This document shows, piece by piece, positions 25,276-34,186 of a DNA stretch of 47,525 nucleotides. The position numbers and the translations under genes are program-made. Positions within the stretch are counted from its first letter, which is position 1. The number at the start of each line of letters is the position of its first letter. Source of the stretch: Candidatus Paraprevotella stercoravium (GTDB lineage Bacteria > Bacteroidota > Bacteroidia > Bacteroidales > Bacteroidaceae); the NCBI GenBank assembly GCA_944320795.1, contig CALUIU010000024.1, forward strand, positions 1-47,525, written 5' to 3'. The notes beneath the pieces are model-generated. The model was not told where the DNA came from. It was given only the letters and a program-made list of their open reading frames with translations, and did no database searches.

Positions 25276-25342
25276 GTACGTTCCGAACTTTGCGCTGTGA
25301 TTTGGAAATAACGGATTATTAACCTTGTAATAACGATTGTTT

Positions 25343-25633
25343 ATGAAAACTACAGATGCTTTGAATTCAGGAAATGTGAAGACACTAACAAAGGAAGAAG
25401 TACAGGAAATCCTTAATGAAGGTTGTTTTGAGTGTTCCTATCGTATGGGAGGTTCCGACCGACTTGAACCTTATGAAGGATGTGATTCCAATCTTTATAT
25501 GATTCTGGAAGATGAGTCGACAACAGTGGCTGAAGCGGAGCCCGGTCATGCGGACTATCAGCCCGGCTATCGTACGGTGATGATGAACGCGCCCTGCTTT
25601 CCGGCGGTAATCCTGTTGCGTGCGGAGGAATAA
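25343..25633 (+). CDS. Hypothetical protein
   Basis: This is a 96-residue soluble acidic protein. No family is recognised. It has four Cys residues (CFECSYR, EGCDS, APCFP), a helical start (KTLTKEEVQEILNEG) and a Gly/Pro-rich C-terminal half. There is no signal peptide or membrane segment. The ATG at 25343 is used; an upstream TTG at 25337 is less likely. It precedes the lipocalin-like lipoprotein gene by 56 nt on the same strand, so co-transcription is possible. Confidence 0.6.
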   Translation: MKTTDALNSGNVKTLTKEEVQEILNEGCFECSYRMGGSDRLEPYEGCDSNLYMILEDESTTVAEAEPGHADYQPGYRTVMMNAPCFPAVILLRAEE

Positions 25634-25689
25634 GAATAGTAAAGAGTGTATCATTTATTTTATTGGTAACCTTTTAAAAATAATTGAAG

Positions 25690-26079
25690 ATGAAGAACTG
25701 GTTTAAACTGTTGTTTGTGTGTGCGGTTTCTGTTTTCGCGTTTTCCGCTTGTACTAAAGACGAAGATGAAATCTCCCTGTCTCAGGAATTGGTGACAGGA
25801 ACCTGGGATGTGGTATGGGTCGAGGAAGATGGAGAAACACTGGATTTGCCCAAAGGGTATATTTATATGACCCTGACAGAGGGAGGAAATTATCGCACGG
25901 TGATGTTTGGTGATTCGTATTCGGGTACATACCGTATTTCCGGAAATACGGTGATTGGTACGACACGTGATCCGATTACGGAATATTATCGGTTTACTTC
26001 TTTGGACGGAAATAAAGCCACCATCGATTATTCGAATTCTACGGGCGACAAGATGAAGTTCAGAGTGGAGAAGAGATAG
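25690..26079 (+). CDS. Lipocalin-like lipoprotein
   Basis: This is a 129-residue lipoprotein. The signal peptide MKNWFKLLFVCAVSVFAFSAC ends at the lipobox Cys21. The residues after it (TKDEDE) are strongly acidic, like the lipoprotein export signal that sends Bacteroidetes lipoproteins to the cell surface, so surface display is inferred. The mature part is a small beta-barrel-like domain starting with GTWDVVWVEEDGE, as in the lipocalin-like (Lipocalin_4) family. The ligand is unknown. The ATG at 25690 is chosen over a TTG at 25684. A strong terminator follows. Confidence 0.8.
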   Translation: MKNWFKLLFVCAVSVFAFSACTKDEDEISLSQELVTGTWDVVWVEEDGETLDLPKGYIYMTLTEGGNYRTVMFGDSYSGTYRISGNTVIGTTRDPITEYYRFTSLDGNKATIDYSNSTGDKMKFRVEKR

Positions 26080-26113
26080 TTTTCCCTGAATAGAATACTT
26101 TCCTATATGAAGA

Positions 26114-26155
26114 ACAGCCACTTCCCGGTGTTTGTGGGAGGTGGCTGTTTGTATT
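26114..26155. terminator. Bidirectional terminator between the lipoprotein and helicase genes
   Basis: A 13-bp stem (26114-26126 with 26136-26148, one G-U pair) and a 9-nt loop is followed by TTGTATTG on the plus strand. It sits between two convergent genes and could serve both. Confidence 0.75.
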
Positions 26156-26170
26156 GTTTGCGAATATGGA

Positions 26171-28081
26171 TTACACCGTCATTTCCTTCAGCCCCTCCGT
26201 ATACTCATACAGTTTGCGGTAGAAGGCACTATGGCAAAGCGTCTCGCGGTTGCCCACCAGAATCAGTTTCATGCGGGCACGGGTGATGGCCACATTCATG
26301 CGGCGCAGGTCACTCAGAAAGCCGATGTTGCCCTGCTCGTTGGCGCGCACCATACTGATGACAATCACATCCCGTTCCTGCCCCTGAAAACCATCCACCG
26401 TGTTGATACTGATCAGATGGCGGTAGGGCTTGAAGAACGCGTCACGGCGTACCATGCGGCGCAGCAGGATGACCTGTCCCTTATAGGGAGAGATCAGTCC
26501 GATGTCTATCCGCTCCTCCAGAATCCGTTCCTTGCCGATTTTCTCCAGATAGCGTTTCAGGATGTCCAGCGTCTGTTCCGCCTCCTTCGGGTTGCTCCGA
26601 CTCATGCCGTCGGTCAGCTCGCCGCAGTCCGCATCCCCTTCGGGATCGGTGTCGAACCACTCCATGGCGATGTCCCAATCCAGAATGCCACGATACTTCA
26701 CTTCGGGCGCGCTCTTGAGCCGGCCCTGATAAAACCAGTCGCTGGAGAAACGCATGATTTCCTCGTTCATGCGATACTGAATCTCCAACAGCGATACCGC
26801 TTCGGGGCGACGCTCCACAATGGTTTGCATCAGCGTTTTGCCCAGTCCGCCCTGCAAGGCCTGAAGCGACTTTACGGTGGGCGGCAACTGCTGGTGGTCG
26901 CCGGCCAGAATGACGCGTCCGGCTTTCTGCAAGGCAATCCAGCAGGCCGGTTCCAGTGCCTGGGCGGCTTCGTCGATGAAGAGGGTAGAGAACTTCTTGC
27001 CGATCAGTGCCCGGTTGGCACTTCCTGCCAGAGTGCAGGCGATGACACGCGCCTCGTTGAAGAGGTCCTCGTTGATGGCGATTTCCAGCTCGGTGGCACG
27101 TTCTTTCAGACGGGCTATTTTCTGATGCAAGGCATCGGAACCGTGTTTCTTCTGGGCATAAAGGTCGCGGATACCCTTTCGGATGGACCACAACTGGGTA
27201 TAGTGCGGATGGCTTTCGAAGCGCCGTTCGTAGGTGCATGCCAGCATACGGTCGGTCACACGCATCGGGTTGCCGATACGCAGCACGGGCACCCCGCGGT
27301 CGGTCAGTTTCTCGGCAATCCAGTCCACGGCCATATTGCTCTGGGCGCACACCAGCACCTGACTCTCGCGGTGCAGGGTTTCGTAGATGGCCTCCACAAG
27401 CGTGGTGGTCTTTCCCGTGCCCGGAGGTCCGTGAACGATGGCCACATCCTTGGCCCGCAGTACCTTGTTTACGGCTGCTTCCTGGGTGCTGTTGAGCCAC
27501 GGAAAACGCAGGGGCTGAAAGCTGAATTGCTCTTCCTTACGGTTGCCGTGGAAGATTTCACGCAGATCGGCCAGCCGTCCGCTGGTGGCGCGCATCACAC
27601 GGTCCAGGGCTTCGAACATCAGCCGGTAGGTGGTTTCGTCGATGGACAGGTGTACGCCCAACCGCCAGGCGCTCTGCAAGGCGTCGGCCACTTCCGGCCC
27701 CGGCAGAGCTACCACCATGCGGTTTTCTTCCACAAAACTTACCTGACCGAAGATTTTGAAATGGCGCAGTTTGCCGTCGGTGTCACTGCCTTTGCGCGAC
27801 ATGCCCGAAGCGTCCTGTGTGAAGAAGCACACGGGCTTGCCCGGTTCGAACTGATGCTCCAGATCTTCGTTGGCGGTGCGTTCCAGTTCGATGACAAACT
27901 GGTTGAGCGAGTTGTAATAGCTGCGTCCCGTCTTGATGGGATACCAGCACAGTCCCTGACGGACACTGCGTTCAATGCCCCGCACTTCGGTCTGGTTCTG
28001 AAACTGTTGCTTTTCGTTTTCGTATTCCAGTTCCAGCAGCTGGCGCTGTTTCTGGATTTCCAATATGCTTGATTGCGGCAT
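26171..28081 (-). CDS. Upf1/IGHMBP2-like superfamily 1 helicase
   Basis: This is a 636-residue SF1B DNA or RNA helicase. The N-terminal 190 residues begin with a coiled coil (EIQKQRQLLELEYENEKQQF) and include a beta-barrel-like region. Helicase motifs follow: Walker A GPPGTGKTTT at about 218-227, AQSNMAVD, FIDEAAQALEP near 373, GDHQQLPP, LEIQYRMNEEI, ISINTVDGFQGQERDVIVIS and VAITRARMKLILVG. The order and spacing match the Upf1/IGHMBP2-like group common as single genes in Bacteroidales. The cellular role is unknown. The gene stands alone, with a TATCTTTG box at 28128-28135 just upstream of its ATG. Confidence 0.93.
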   Translation of the reverse strand: MPQSSILEIQKQRQLLELEYENEKQQFQNQTEVRGIERSVRQGLCWYPIKTGRSYYNSLNQFVIELERTANEDLEHQFEPGKPVCFFTQDASGMSRKGSDTDGKLRHFKIFGQVSFVEENRMVVALPGPEVADALQSAWRLGVHLSIDETTYRLMFEALDRVMRATSGRLADLREIFHGNRKEEQFSFQPLRFPWLNSTQEAAVNKVLRAKDVAIVHGPPGTGKTTTLVEAIYETLHRESQVLVCAQSNMAVDWIAEKLTDRGVPVLRIGNPMRVTDRMLACTYERRFESHPHYTQLWSIRKGIRDLYAQKKHGSDALHQKIARLKERATELEIAINEDLFNEARVIACTLAGSANRALIGKKFSTLFIDEAAQALEPACWIALQKAGRVILAGDHQQLPPTVKSLQALQGGLGKTLMQTIVERRPEAVSLLEIQYRMNEEIMRFSSDWFYQGRLKSAPEVKYRGILDWDIAMEWFDTDPEGDADCGELTDGMSRSNPKEAEQTLDILKRYLEKIGKERILEERIDIGLISPYKGQVILLRRMVRRDAFFKPYRHLISINTVDGFQGQERDVIVISMVRANEQGNIGFLSDLRRMNVAITRARMKLILVGNRETLCHSAFYRKLYEYTEGLKEMTV

Positions 28082-28127
28082 CCGGTTTCTGATTCTTTTT
28101 AGAGTGTTTGAATTTCTTTTCCGGCTG

Positions 28128-28135
28128 CAAAGATA
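28128..28135 (-). promoter_or_regulatory. -7 box of the helicase gene
   Basis: TATCTTTG on the minus strand lies 46 nt before the start at 28081. The -33 element is not obvious. Confidence 0.5.
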
Positions 28136-28784
28136 CGAGGATTTTTCGGAAAATCGGTTTCCCTTTAAACGGGTTTTAAAACCTTTTTAAAAGGTGTTTG
28201 AAGGAGCCTGATTTTGGGGATATGAATATATGGAGTTTAATTTGATAATTATATTTTGTCTTTTGATATCTTGCGAATTTCAAACAAGAATGTTACTTCG
28301 TATGTTTTGTCAAAAAGTCATATTCTTTGTCCTTTCTTTCTTTATTTATTTTCTATGGTTTACGAAACAGTCATTTCGGAAATGACCGTTTCGCTACCGC
28401 AAAGACCATTTGTTTTTCTATCAGAAAAGACACTGGCTTGTTTGGTTCAGACTGCAGCTTCAGATTTTCTATGTAGCATAAATAATACTCCTTTTATAAC
28501 TTCTGGTATAATTAATGTTTTTATGATGAATATTCATCGGAAACTACTGTAATTGTGCAGCCCGCAATTGGATAAATGCCTAAGATATTGAAGTTAACGA
28601 GTTTGACTAATCACATAGAAATTTTATGCCGGTGCAAAAGTAATGAATAATGTTTGTTTTAATTACGGTTTCTTTATACAAAAAACATCAGCGCGACAAA
28701 CAAAAATACTTGCCTGCCACGCTGACCTACAAAAAAAATTAACCTATTGAAAATGTACTGATTTTTATTTTTAATACAGAAAAA
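28136..28784. other. Gene-poor intergenic region with a long palindrome
   Basis: The 712-bp gap between the helicase start and the GIN-domain gene has no supported gene. It holds a 31-nt dyad at 28363-28393 and a lone TACTTTTG box on the minus strand at 28635-28642, which could give a transcript across the palindrome. It is AT-rich elsewhere. A short ATG frame at 28355 exists only because it spans the palindrome. Confidence 0.5.
28363..28393. repeat. 31-nt near-perfect palindrome
   Basis: The arms CGAAAC and GTCATTTC pair with GAAATGAC and GTTTCG. The only interruptions are one A/C mismatch and a central G. No T-run follows. It looks like a small interspersed palindromic element more than a terminator. 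Confidence 0.75.
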
Positions 28785-28809
28785 GCCTCTTGTTTAGAAT
28801 TTCTGAGGC
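28785..28809 (-). terminator. Possible terminator of the tolC-ABC operon
   Basis: On the minus strand a 5-bp GCCTC/GAGGC stem with a 15-nt loop is followed by TTTTTCTG. The stem overlaps the last codons of the GIN-domain gene. The stem is short, so the call is weak. Confidence 0.4.
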
Positions 28810-29801
28810 GCATCCTTGGAATAGGTCACGTTGGGTTGGCCTTTATAGAATACTTTTCCATGATGTTCTATTTCGCAATAAAGCGTCTGTTCGGCCCGGC
28901 AGTAGATTTCACCGTTGATACATTTCGCGGTTACTTCCTGGGCAATACAGTTCTCTGCATGAAGTTCTCCGAATCCGGCGAACTGATAGTTTGCTTTCCG
29001 GGCTTCTCCTTCCAATCGCAGGATACCGGTACCGGCTACTGCTCCGGCCAGCTCCTTCGTCTGGATTCCTGCAATATGGATGTTTCCCGAACCGGCAATA
29101 CTGACATCGCATTTTTCCGACTCTACTTTGGGGCAGGATATATTTCCCGAACCGGCAATACTTATTTCACATTCCTTAGAGTCTATCTGAGAACTGCTGA
29201 TGTTTCCCGATCCGCTTATTCTCCATTCCAGACTTTCGGCTTGAATATGGGAGCAAGACATACTCCCGGAACCGGCTATGTTCATGCTCAACTTCTGATC
29301 GCATTTCAGGCCGGGGGCCTTGAAACTGCCGCTGCCGGCAATGGATACTTTCAGATGATTCGTGTTCATTTCTTTACTGAGATCTATGCTGCCCGAGCCG
29401 ATGATCTGGATTTCCTCCAAATAACGGTAGGGGAGAATAAGCTCTATATCGTTGTAATGCGCTTCCACATTGTCCTTGAATTTGAGATACAGCCTGTCAT
29501 CGTTTATTTCTGTTTGGATCAGATCGGCGAGGTTTTCCGGCATACGGAGTGATACCTCATTTTTGTTGGTCGGTGTGATGCGAAGCACGATGGAAGTGAT
29601 GTCGATTCTCTTCAGGCTTCTTGCATTCAACTTTTGGGTGATATACTTGCTGCTGGCGTAAAATACCGGGCGGTTAACGCTGCTTCCGGTTCCGATCATA
29701 TGGTTGTACTGCAGGTTGTTTTGTACGGTCTGAGACTGTGCACAGGCGTTGAGACTTACTGAGAACAGGAATATTCCGGCTAAATTTCGAATTGTTTTCA
29801 T
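28794..29801 (-). CDS. GIN-domain (DUF2807) lipoprotein
   Basis: This is a 335-residue predicted lipoprotein. The signal peptide MKTIRNLAGIFLFSVSLNAC has its lipobox Cys at residue 20. The mature part is a repetitive beta structure of the head GIN / DUF2807 type, with a GSG turn roughly every 20 residues (IIGSGSID, IAGSGSF, IAGSGSM, ISGSGNI, IAGSGNI, IAGSGNI, VAGTGIL). The repeat is also visible in DNA as an exact 60-bp period. Such domains probably form a beta-helix-like adhesive or structural surface in the envelope; no activity is known. It is the last gene of the tolC-HlyD-ATPase-permease operon, 20 nt after the permease, which suggests a partner role in the exporter. Confidence 0.85.
   Translation of the reverse strand: MKTIRNLAGIFLFSVSLNACAQSQTVQNNLQYNHMIGTGSSVNRPVFYASSKYITQKLNARSLKRIDITSIVLRITPTNKNEVSLRMPENLADLIQTEINDDRLYLKFKDNVEAHYNDIELILPYRYLEEIQIIGSGSIDLSKEMNTNHLKVSIAGSGSFKAPGLKCDQKLSMNIAGSGSMSCSHIQAESLEWRISGSGNISSSQIDSKECEISIAGSGNISCPKVESEKCDVSIAGSGNIHIAGIQTKELAGAVAGTGILRLEGEARKANYQFAGFGELHAENCIAQEVTAKCINGEIYCRAEQTLYCEIEHHGKVFYKGQPNVTYSKDAPQKF
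29084..29280 (-). repeat. 60-bp coding repeat in the GIN-domain gene
   Basis: TTTCCCGAACCGGCAATACT or a close variant recurs at exactly 60-bp spacing over at least four units, matching the 20-residue IAGSGNI repeat of the protein. Confidence 0.8.
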
Positions 29802-29821
29802 GATGTTTGTTGTTTGGTTGT

Positions 29822-32167
29822 TTATTCTGTTTTAATACTGTCCACGGGATTCTCTGTGGCAACACGTCCGCTTTGCAAGACAACGGTTAGAAGTACCACG
29901 ACGCTGACCATCAGAAAGGCCAATGGGAAGAACCACCAGTATATCGGGGTATGCTCGGCAAAATTCTGCAACCACTTTGTGCTGATATAGTAGCCGACCG
30001 GAGCAGCGATCACGAAAGCCACAAGCAGGGGAACCAGATAGCGTCCGGCAAAGAGCAGAAGCACCTCGTGCACCGTGCTGCCCATAATCTTTCGGATGGC
30101 TATTTCCTTTCTCCGGTATTCCGTTTCAAAGAGCGTGAGGCAGAACACACCGATAAGTGTGATGAAGATACAGATGAAAGCAAACAATTTTACCTGGGCA
30201 ATGAACCGGAATTCTTCTTCATAGGTTATTTGCAGATCCTCGTCCAGGAATCGGAACTCGCACGTTTCTTCTGTGTTCAGCTGCTTGATCAGTTGCTCCA
30301 ACTGCTTCTTGGCTTCCAGTTTGTCGTATCCGTCGGTGATGCGTACAAAGACATTTTTATTGCGGTCGCCCCAGTTGACCGTCATATCGGGGCTCATGAT
30401 GATAAACGCGGCTGGAATGGTATTGTTGTCGTTGCGCATGGAGGTGAGTTTATAATTCTCGCAGATGCCTACTACCGGATAATGGCTCTCTTCGCTTCCC
30501 CAACCTTCAATATCCTGCCCGATGGGCTGTTCCAGTTTGATCCAGGGATATTTCTGAACCATGGCCCGGTTGAGGATATAGGCTCCTTGGCGGTCGTGCT
30601 GATTGAAATCTCTTCCTTCCACAATCTTTATATTCATGGTTTTTAGAAAATGCTCGTCTACACACAGGGCAAAAAATGACAGATTGTGTTCTCCGCTTCC
30701 GCGTCCCCAACTCATATATCCGTCGGTACTGCCTAATACGGATTCGGCAAAACTGCAGTTTTCTGCGAATGGAAGTTTGGTGATTTCCTGCCTCAGATAA
30801 TCTTTCTTGCTCAGGGCTTCATACGGAAGCTGTGCATAGAGTACTTCGTCTTTGTTGAAGCCGTAGTCGGCGTTGAAAATATAATGAGTCTGTCCGGTCA
30901 TGACCAGTACATACAGAGTCATGACAAAGGCCACAATAAACTGCACGGTAAGCATGGTCCAGCGCAGCATCTTTCCTCGTGGTGACAATCCGAACGAGCC
31001 TTTCAGTACGAGTGCCGGTGGAAAAGATGTGGCATACCAGGAAGAGAACAATGTGGACAGGACTCCTATTCCCAAAGTGGCGAACAGAGTGATGCAAACC
31101 AGCCCTCCGTGTGTCTGGAGACTGATGTTTCCGGAAACCAGTTTCATGCATTCCGGACTTTTCTGGAAGAGGAGAATCAGCAGGGTGGCACCAATCAGAG
31201 CAACGACAGACCAGAATACATTTTCCAGAATCATTCCCAAACGCAGGCTGGCGGTTGTGCTTCCCATCACTTTACGGGTATTGATGCTGCGCATGCGCAC
31301 CGGAGTCTGTGCCAGTGAGAAGTTGGTAAAGTTGAGCAGGCCGATAATTAGAATAAAGATTGAGGCTGCCTGCAGCACATAGACAAGTGATTCGTTTCCT
31401 TTATCAGCATAGGCACTTCCTTCAAAGTAGGCGCGGTCCATTGGGATGAGCCGGAACTGTAATTTTGTTTCTTCCCCAAAGCGTTCTTTATATAGCTTTC
31501 CGATTTCCTTTTCCGCCTGTTCCTTGTTTTCGGGATTGTCCAGGCGCAGATAAATCTCGTTGTTCCATTCGCTCATACTTTGAAACCAACTCTCTTGATA
31601 ACACTGGAACAGTCCGTTTTCGAAAGAACAATTCTCTGCAAAATCCTGACATACTCCGATAATGGTCAGGTTTTCACTATTCCATTGCGGAATGGCGAAC
31701 TTTTTACCTACGGGATTTTCCGTTCCGAAAATCTGTCCGGCCAGACTTTCACTGATAATATAACCGTCGGGTTGTTCCTTCCAGCTGTTGGAGCCCGGAA
31801 GCAGATGGATCCCCCAAAAATCCAGAGTATTTTTATCAATGGTGGAAAGTCCCGTCTGAAATAAATTTTCTCCGACTTTGATATTTAAAGGTACTGCTCT
31901 GCACTTGTTCAAGGTTATTTCTTCTATATGAGGAATCTGCCCCCATAATTCTTTCAGTGGAGCCGGCAGGCTGGGGTACCATTTCGAATCTTCCCTACAT
32001 TCTACCCGATAGGTCCGCTGATAATCTTTCAGACTATGATTGAAGGTGTTGTTGTATTTCACCTGTGTCATGAACAGGTAGAAAGCCGCCAAAGCCATGC
32101 TCAGTCCGAGCAGATGGAGCAGTGTGGCCGTTTTATAGCGGCGCAGATAATAAAATAGCGCTTTCAT
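29822..32167 (-). CDS. FtsX/MacB-type ABC transporter permease 1
   Basis: This is a 781-residue integral membrane protein with two FtsX-like modules. A first helix (about residues 15-37) leads into a large periplasmic region (about 40-265), then three helices (about 270-380). A second module follows: one helix near 420, a periplasmic region of about 440-660, and three C-terminal helices with ETEYRRKEIAIRKIMGSTVHEVL. It is expected to work with the ATPase encoded 37 nt upstream and the TolC- and MacA-like proteins of the same operon. MacB-type systems transmit ATP-driven movement across the membrane instead of pumping through a channel. A paralogue lies at 35671-38022. The C-terminal halves of the two are almost identical, whereas the first periplasmic regions differ strongly. 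Confidence 0.9.
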   Translation of the reverse strand: MKALFYYLRRYKTATLLHLLGLSMALAAFYLFMTQVKYNNTFNHSLKDYQRTYRVECREDSKWYPSLPAPLKELWGQIPHIEEITLNKCRAVPLNIKVGENLFQTGLSTIDKNTLDFWGIHLLPGSNSWKEQPDGYIISESLAGQIFGTENPVGKKFAIPQWNSENLTIIGVCQDFAENCSFENGLFQCYQESWFQSMSEWNNEIYLRLDNPENKEQAEKEIGKLYKERFGEETKLQFRLIPMDRAYFEGSAYADKGNESLVYVLQAASIFILIIGLLNFTNFSLAQTPVRMRSINTRKVMGSTTASLRLGMILENVFWSVVALIGATLLILLFQKSPECMKLVSGNISLQTHGGLVCITLFATLGIGVLSTLFSSWYATSFPPALVLKGSFGLSPRGKMLRWTMLTVQFIVAFVMTLYVLVMTGQTHYIFNADYGFNKDEVLYAQLPYEALSKKDYLRQEITKLPFAENCSFAESVLGSTDGYMSWGRGSGEHNLSFFALCVDEHFLKTMNIKIVEGRDFNQHDRQGAYILNRAMVQKYPWIKLEQPIGQDIEGWGSEESHYPVVGICENYKLTSMRNDNNTIPAAFIIMSPDMTVNWGDRNKNVFVRITDGYDKLEAKKQLEQLIKQLNTEETCEFRFLDEDLQITYEEEFRFIAQVKLFAFICIFITLIGVFCLTLFETEYRRKEIAIRKIMGSTVHEVLLLFAGRYLVPLLVAFVIAAPVGYYISTKWLQNFAEHTPIYWWFFPLAFLMVSVVVLLTVVLQSGRVATENPVDSIKTE

Positions 32168-32204
32168 GATTCTCTTAGGGTTGCGTTGTTGTTTTTGTTA
32201 TGGG

Positions 32205-32885
32205 TTAAAGTAGTCCGTTGATCTGTTCTACAATCTGTCCGTCGAACATGTTGATGATCCGTTTTGCGTATGTGGCATCGTGCTGTGAGTGCGTCACCAT
32301 CACGATAGTGCTTCCTTCGCTGTTCAGCTGGCTCAGGAGTTCCATCACTTCCTTTCCGTTTTTTGAATCCAGATTACCGGTGGGCTCGTCTGCCAGAATC
32401 AGTTGCGGATTCCCCACCACGGCCCGGGCAATGGCCACCCTCTGTTGCTGTCCTCCGGAAAGTTGTTGCGGATAGTGCTTGGCTCTATGGCTCAGGTTCA
32501 CCTTGCGCAGGATGTCCAGTGTGCGCTGTTTGCGTTCGGCTTTGGACACCCCGAGGTATTTCAGCTGCAGTTCGATGTTCTCTTCTACGGTGAGTTCCTC
32601 GATCAGATTGAAGCTTTGGAACACAAATCCGATGCGTCCCTTGCGGTATTGGGTTCGGTCTTTTTCTTTCAGCTTGCTTACTTCTTCTTCGCCCAGCCAG
32701 TATGCTCCTTCATTGGGATTGTCCAGAAGTCCTAAAATATTCAGCAGGGTGGATTTACCGCATCCGCTAGGTCCCATAATGGCTACAAACTCTCCGTCCT
32801 TTACTTCGAGGCTGACTCCATTGAGGGCCACGGTTTCTATTTCTTCCGTACGGAAGATTTTGGTAAGATTCTCAATTCTAATCAT
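32205..32885 (-). CDS. MacB/LolD-type ABC transporter ATP-binding protein
   Basis: This is a 226-residue cytoplasmic ATPase subunit with all the usual motifs: Walker [10 protein letters not shown] near residue 38, Q-loop FVFQSFNLI, signature [14 protein letters not shown], Walker [14 protein letters not shown] and the switch His in VMVTHSQHD. It groups with the MacB/LolD/FtsE family that drives FtsX-type permeases. It is the only ATPase gene in the region, so it may serve both permease 1, 37 nt downstream, and the paralogous permease 2. It follows the HlyD-like gene by 50 nt in the same operon. Confidence 0.95.
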   Translation of the reverse strand: MIRIENLTKIFRTEEIETVALNGVSLEVKDGEFVAIMGPSGCGKSTLLNILGLLDNPNEGAYWLGEEEVSKLKEKDRTQYRKGRIGFVFQSFNLIEELTVEENIELQLKYLGVSKAERKQRTLDILRKVNLSHRAKHYPQQLSGGQQQRVAIARAVVGNPQLILADEPTGNLDSKNGKEVMELLSQLNSEGSTIVMVTHSQHDATYAKRIINMFDGQIVEQINGLL

Positions 32886-32935
32886 GATGTTTCGTTTTTA
32901 TGATACAAATTTATAATGTTTCCTTATATTTCCTC

Positions 32936-34186
32936 TTATTCGGTCAGCAGCACAATTTCATTGTTTTTGAATGCCTCATATCCGCTGGTGATCACTTCCT
33001 CGCCGGGTTCCAGACCTTCGGTCACTTCATAGTATTGCGGGTTCTGGCGTCCAATGCGGATAGGACGCCTATAGGCCTTTTCTCCGTTTTTATCCAGAAC
33101 AAAGATCCATTTTCCGCCGGTGGTCTGGAAGAAGGTTCCTTTGGGAATCAGAAGCGCCTGCTCCGACTTTCCTAATTCCAGGTTCAGGTTGTAGGTCTGT
33201 CCGCTGCGGATTTTGTCCGGATGTGCGCCGACAAAGACCATATCTATGCGGAACCGTCCGTCACGGACCTCTGGATATACTTTGCGGATGCGTAAACGGT
33301 AGGTCTTTTCATCGCGTACGAAGGTGGCCGTCAGTCCCGTTCGTACCCGGTCAATGTAATGTTCATCCAGAAGCGCTTCCACCTTGAAGTCCGACAGATC
33401 GTTGATCTGACCGATTTTTTCTCCGGCTCCGATGCTTTGTCCGAGTTCCACATCCAGCAGACCGAGTTCGCCGTCAATGCTGGAGCGTACATTCAGCTTT
33501 TCGCGGCGTTCGCGCACCATGAGCACGTTTTGCCGCATGTTGGCCAGATTCTCTTCCATCTGTTCCATTTGCGCTGAGCGGTAAATGCTGTCCTGCTTCA
33601 GTCTTTGCGAGATGAGTCCGTGCTTTTTCCGTGCCAGTTCATAGTCCTCCTCACTTTGCAGATATTCCTCCCGGCTGATCAGTTTTTCGTGATACAGCCG
33701 TTTGTTCTGTTCATAGTTTCTCTTTTTGCGTCGCACATCCATGTCGAGCGAGATCCGTTCCGTACGGTTGTTCAGCAGATCCTGCTGCATGGTGATCTGG
33801 GTGTTCCGAAGCAGATTCTGCTTTTCGGCCAGTTCCGCTTCCGCGTTAAGAATCTGCAAATCCAGATTGCTGTTGCTCAATTTCAGGATGATGTCTCCTT
33901 TTTTCACTTTGCTTCCTTCTTCGATGATCTTCTCGCGGACAATGCCGCCTTCCTCCGGCGATACCTGCACCACCTGAATGGGCACCACCTGTCCGTTGAG
34001 CCGTACGTAGTCTTTAAAAAGTCCTCGGGTTACCCTGCTGATGGTCTGTTGCTTCTTGGAAGCTTTTACTGCCTGTGTCTGGCTGCCGAGCACCAGCCAC
34101 ATCAGGCCGGTAATCAGGGCGACGGCAGCGGCGCCATAAAGAAGATAACGGTAAATAGGATTTGTTTTTTTTATTTTTCGGTCCAT
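32936..34186 (-). CDS. Periplasmic adaptor subunit (HlyD/MacA-like)
   Basis: This is a 416-residue membrane-fusion protein anchored by one N-terminal helix (about residues 14-34). It has a split biotinyl/lipoyl-like domain (SPEEGGIVREKIIEEGSKVKKGD and RSSIDGELGLLDVELGQSIGAG) around a long coiled-coil hairpin (about 105-225). Beta-barrel and membrane-proximal domains follow (PKGTFFQTTGGKWIFV, ITSGYEAFKNNE). It would link the inner-membrane permease/ATPase to the TolC-like channel. Its start overlaps the end of the TolC-like gene by 16 nt, so the two are translationally coupled. The substrate of the exporter is unknown. Confidence 0.9.
   Translation of the reverse strand: MDRKIKKTNPIYRYLLYGAAAVALITGLMWLVLGSQTQAVKASKKQQTISRVTRGLFKDYVRLNGQVVPIQVVQVSPEEGGIVREKIIEEGSKVKKGDIILKLSNSNLDLQILNAEAELAEKQNLLRNTQITMQQDLLNNRTERISLDMDVRRKKRNYEQNKRLYHEKLISREEYLQSEEDYELARKKHGLISQRLKQDSIYRSAQMEQMEENLANMRQNVLMVRERREKLNVRSSIDGELGLLDVELGQSIGAGEKIGQINDLSDFKVEALLDEHYIDRVRTGLTATFVRDEKTYRLRIRKVYPEVRDGRFRIDMVFVGAHPDKIRSGQTYNLNLELGKSEQALLIPKGTFFQTTGGKWIFVLDKNGEKAYRRPIRIGRQNPQYYEVTEGLEPGEEVITSGYEAFKNNEIVLLTE

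Noticed and set aside
26132-28072. A 646-codon open frame on the plus strand opposite the helicase gene
   Set aside because: It is antisense to a gene with a full set of SF1 helicase motifs. Its own translation shows no domain, signal or composition of a real protein, and it arises from the high-GC third positions of the helicase.
28256-28552. 98-codon frame in the gene-poor region
   Set aside because: It begins with TTG, its first ATG is at 28355, it runs through the 31-nt palindrome, and the translation has no family features.
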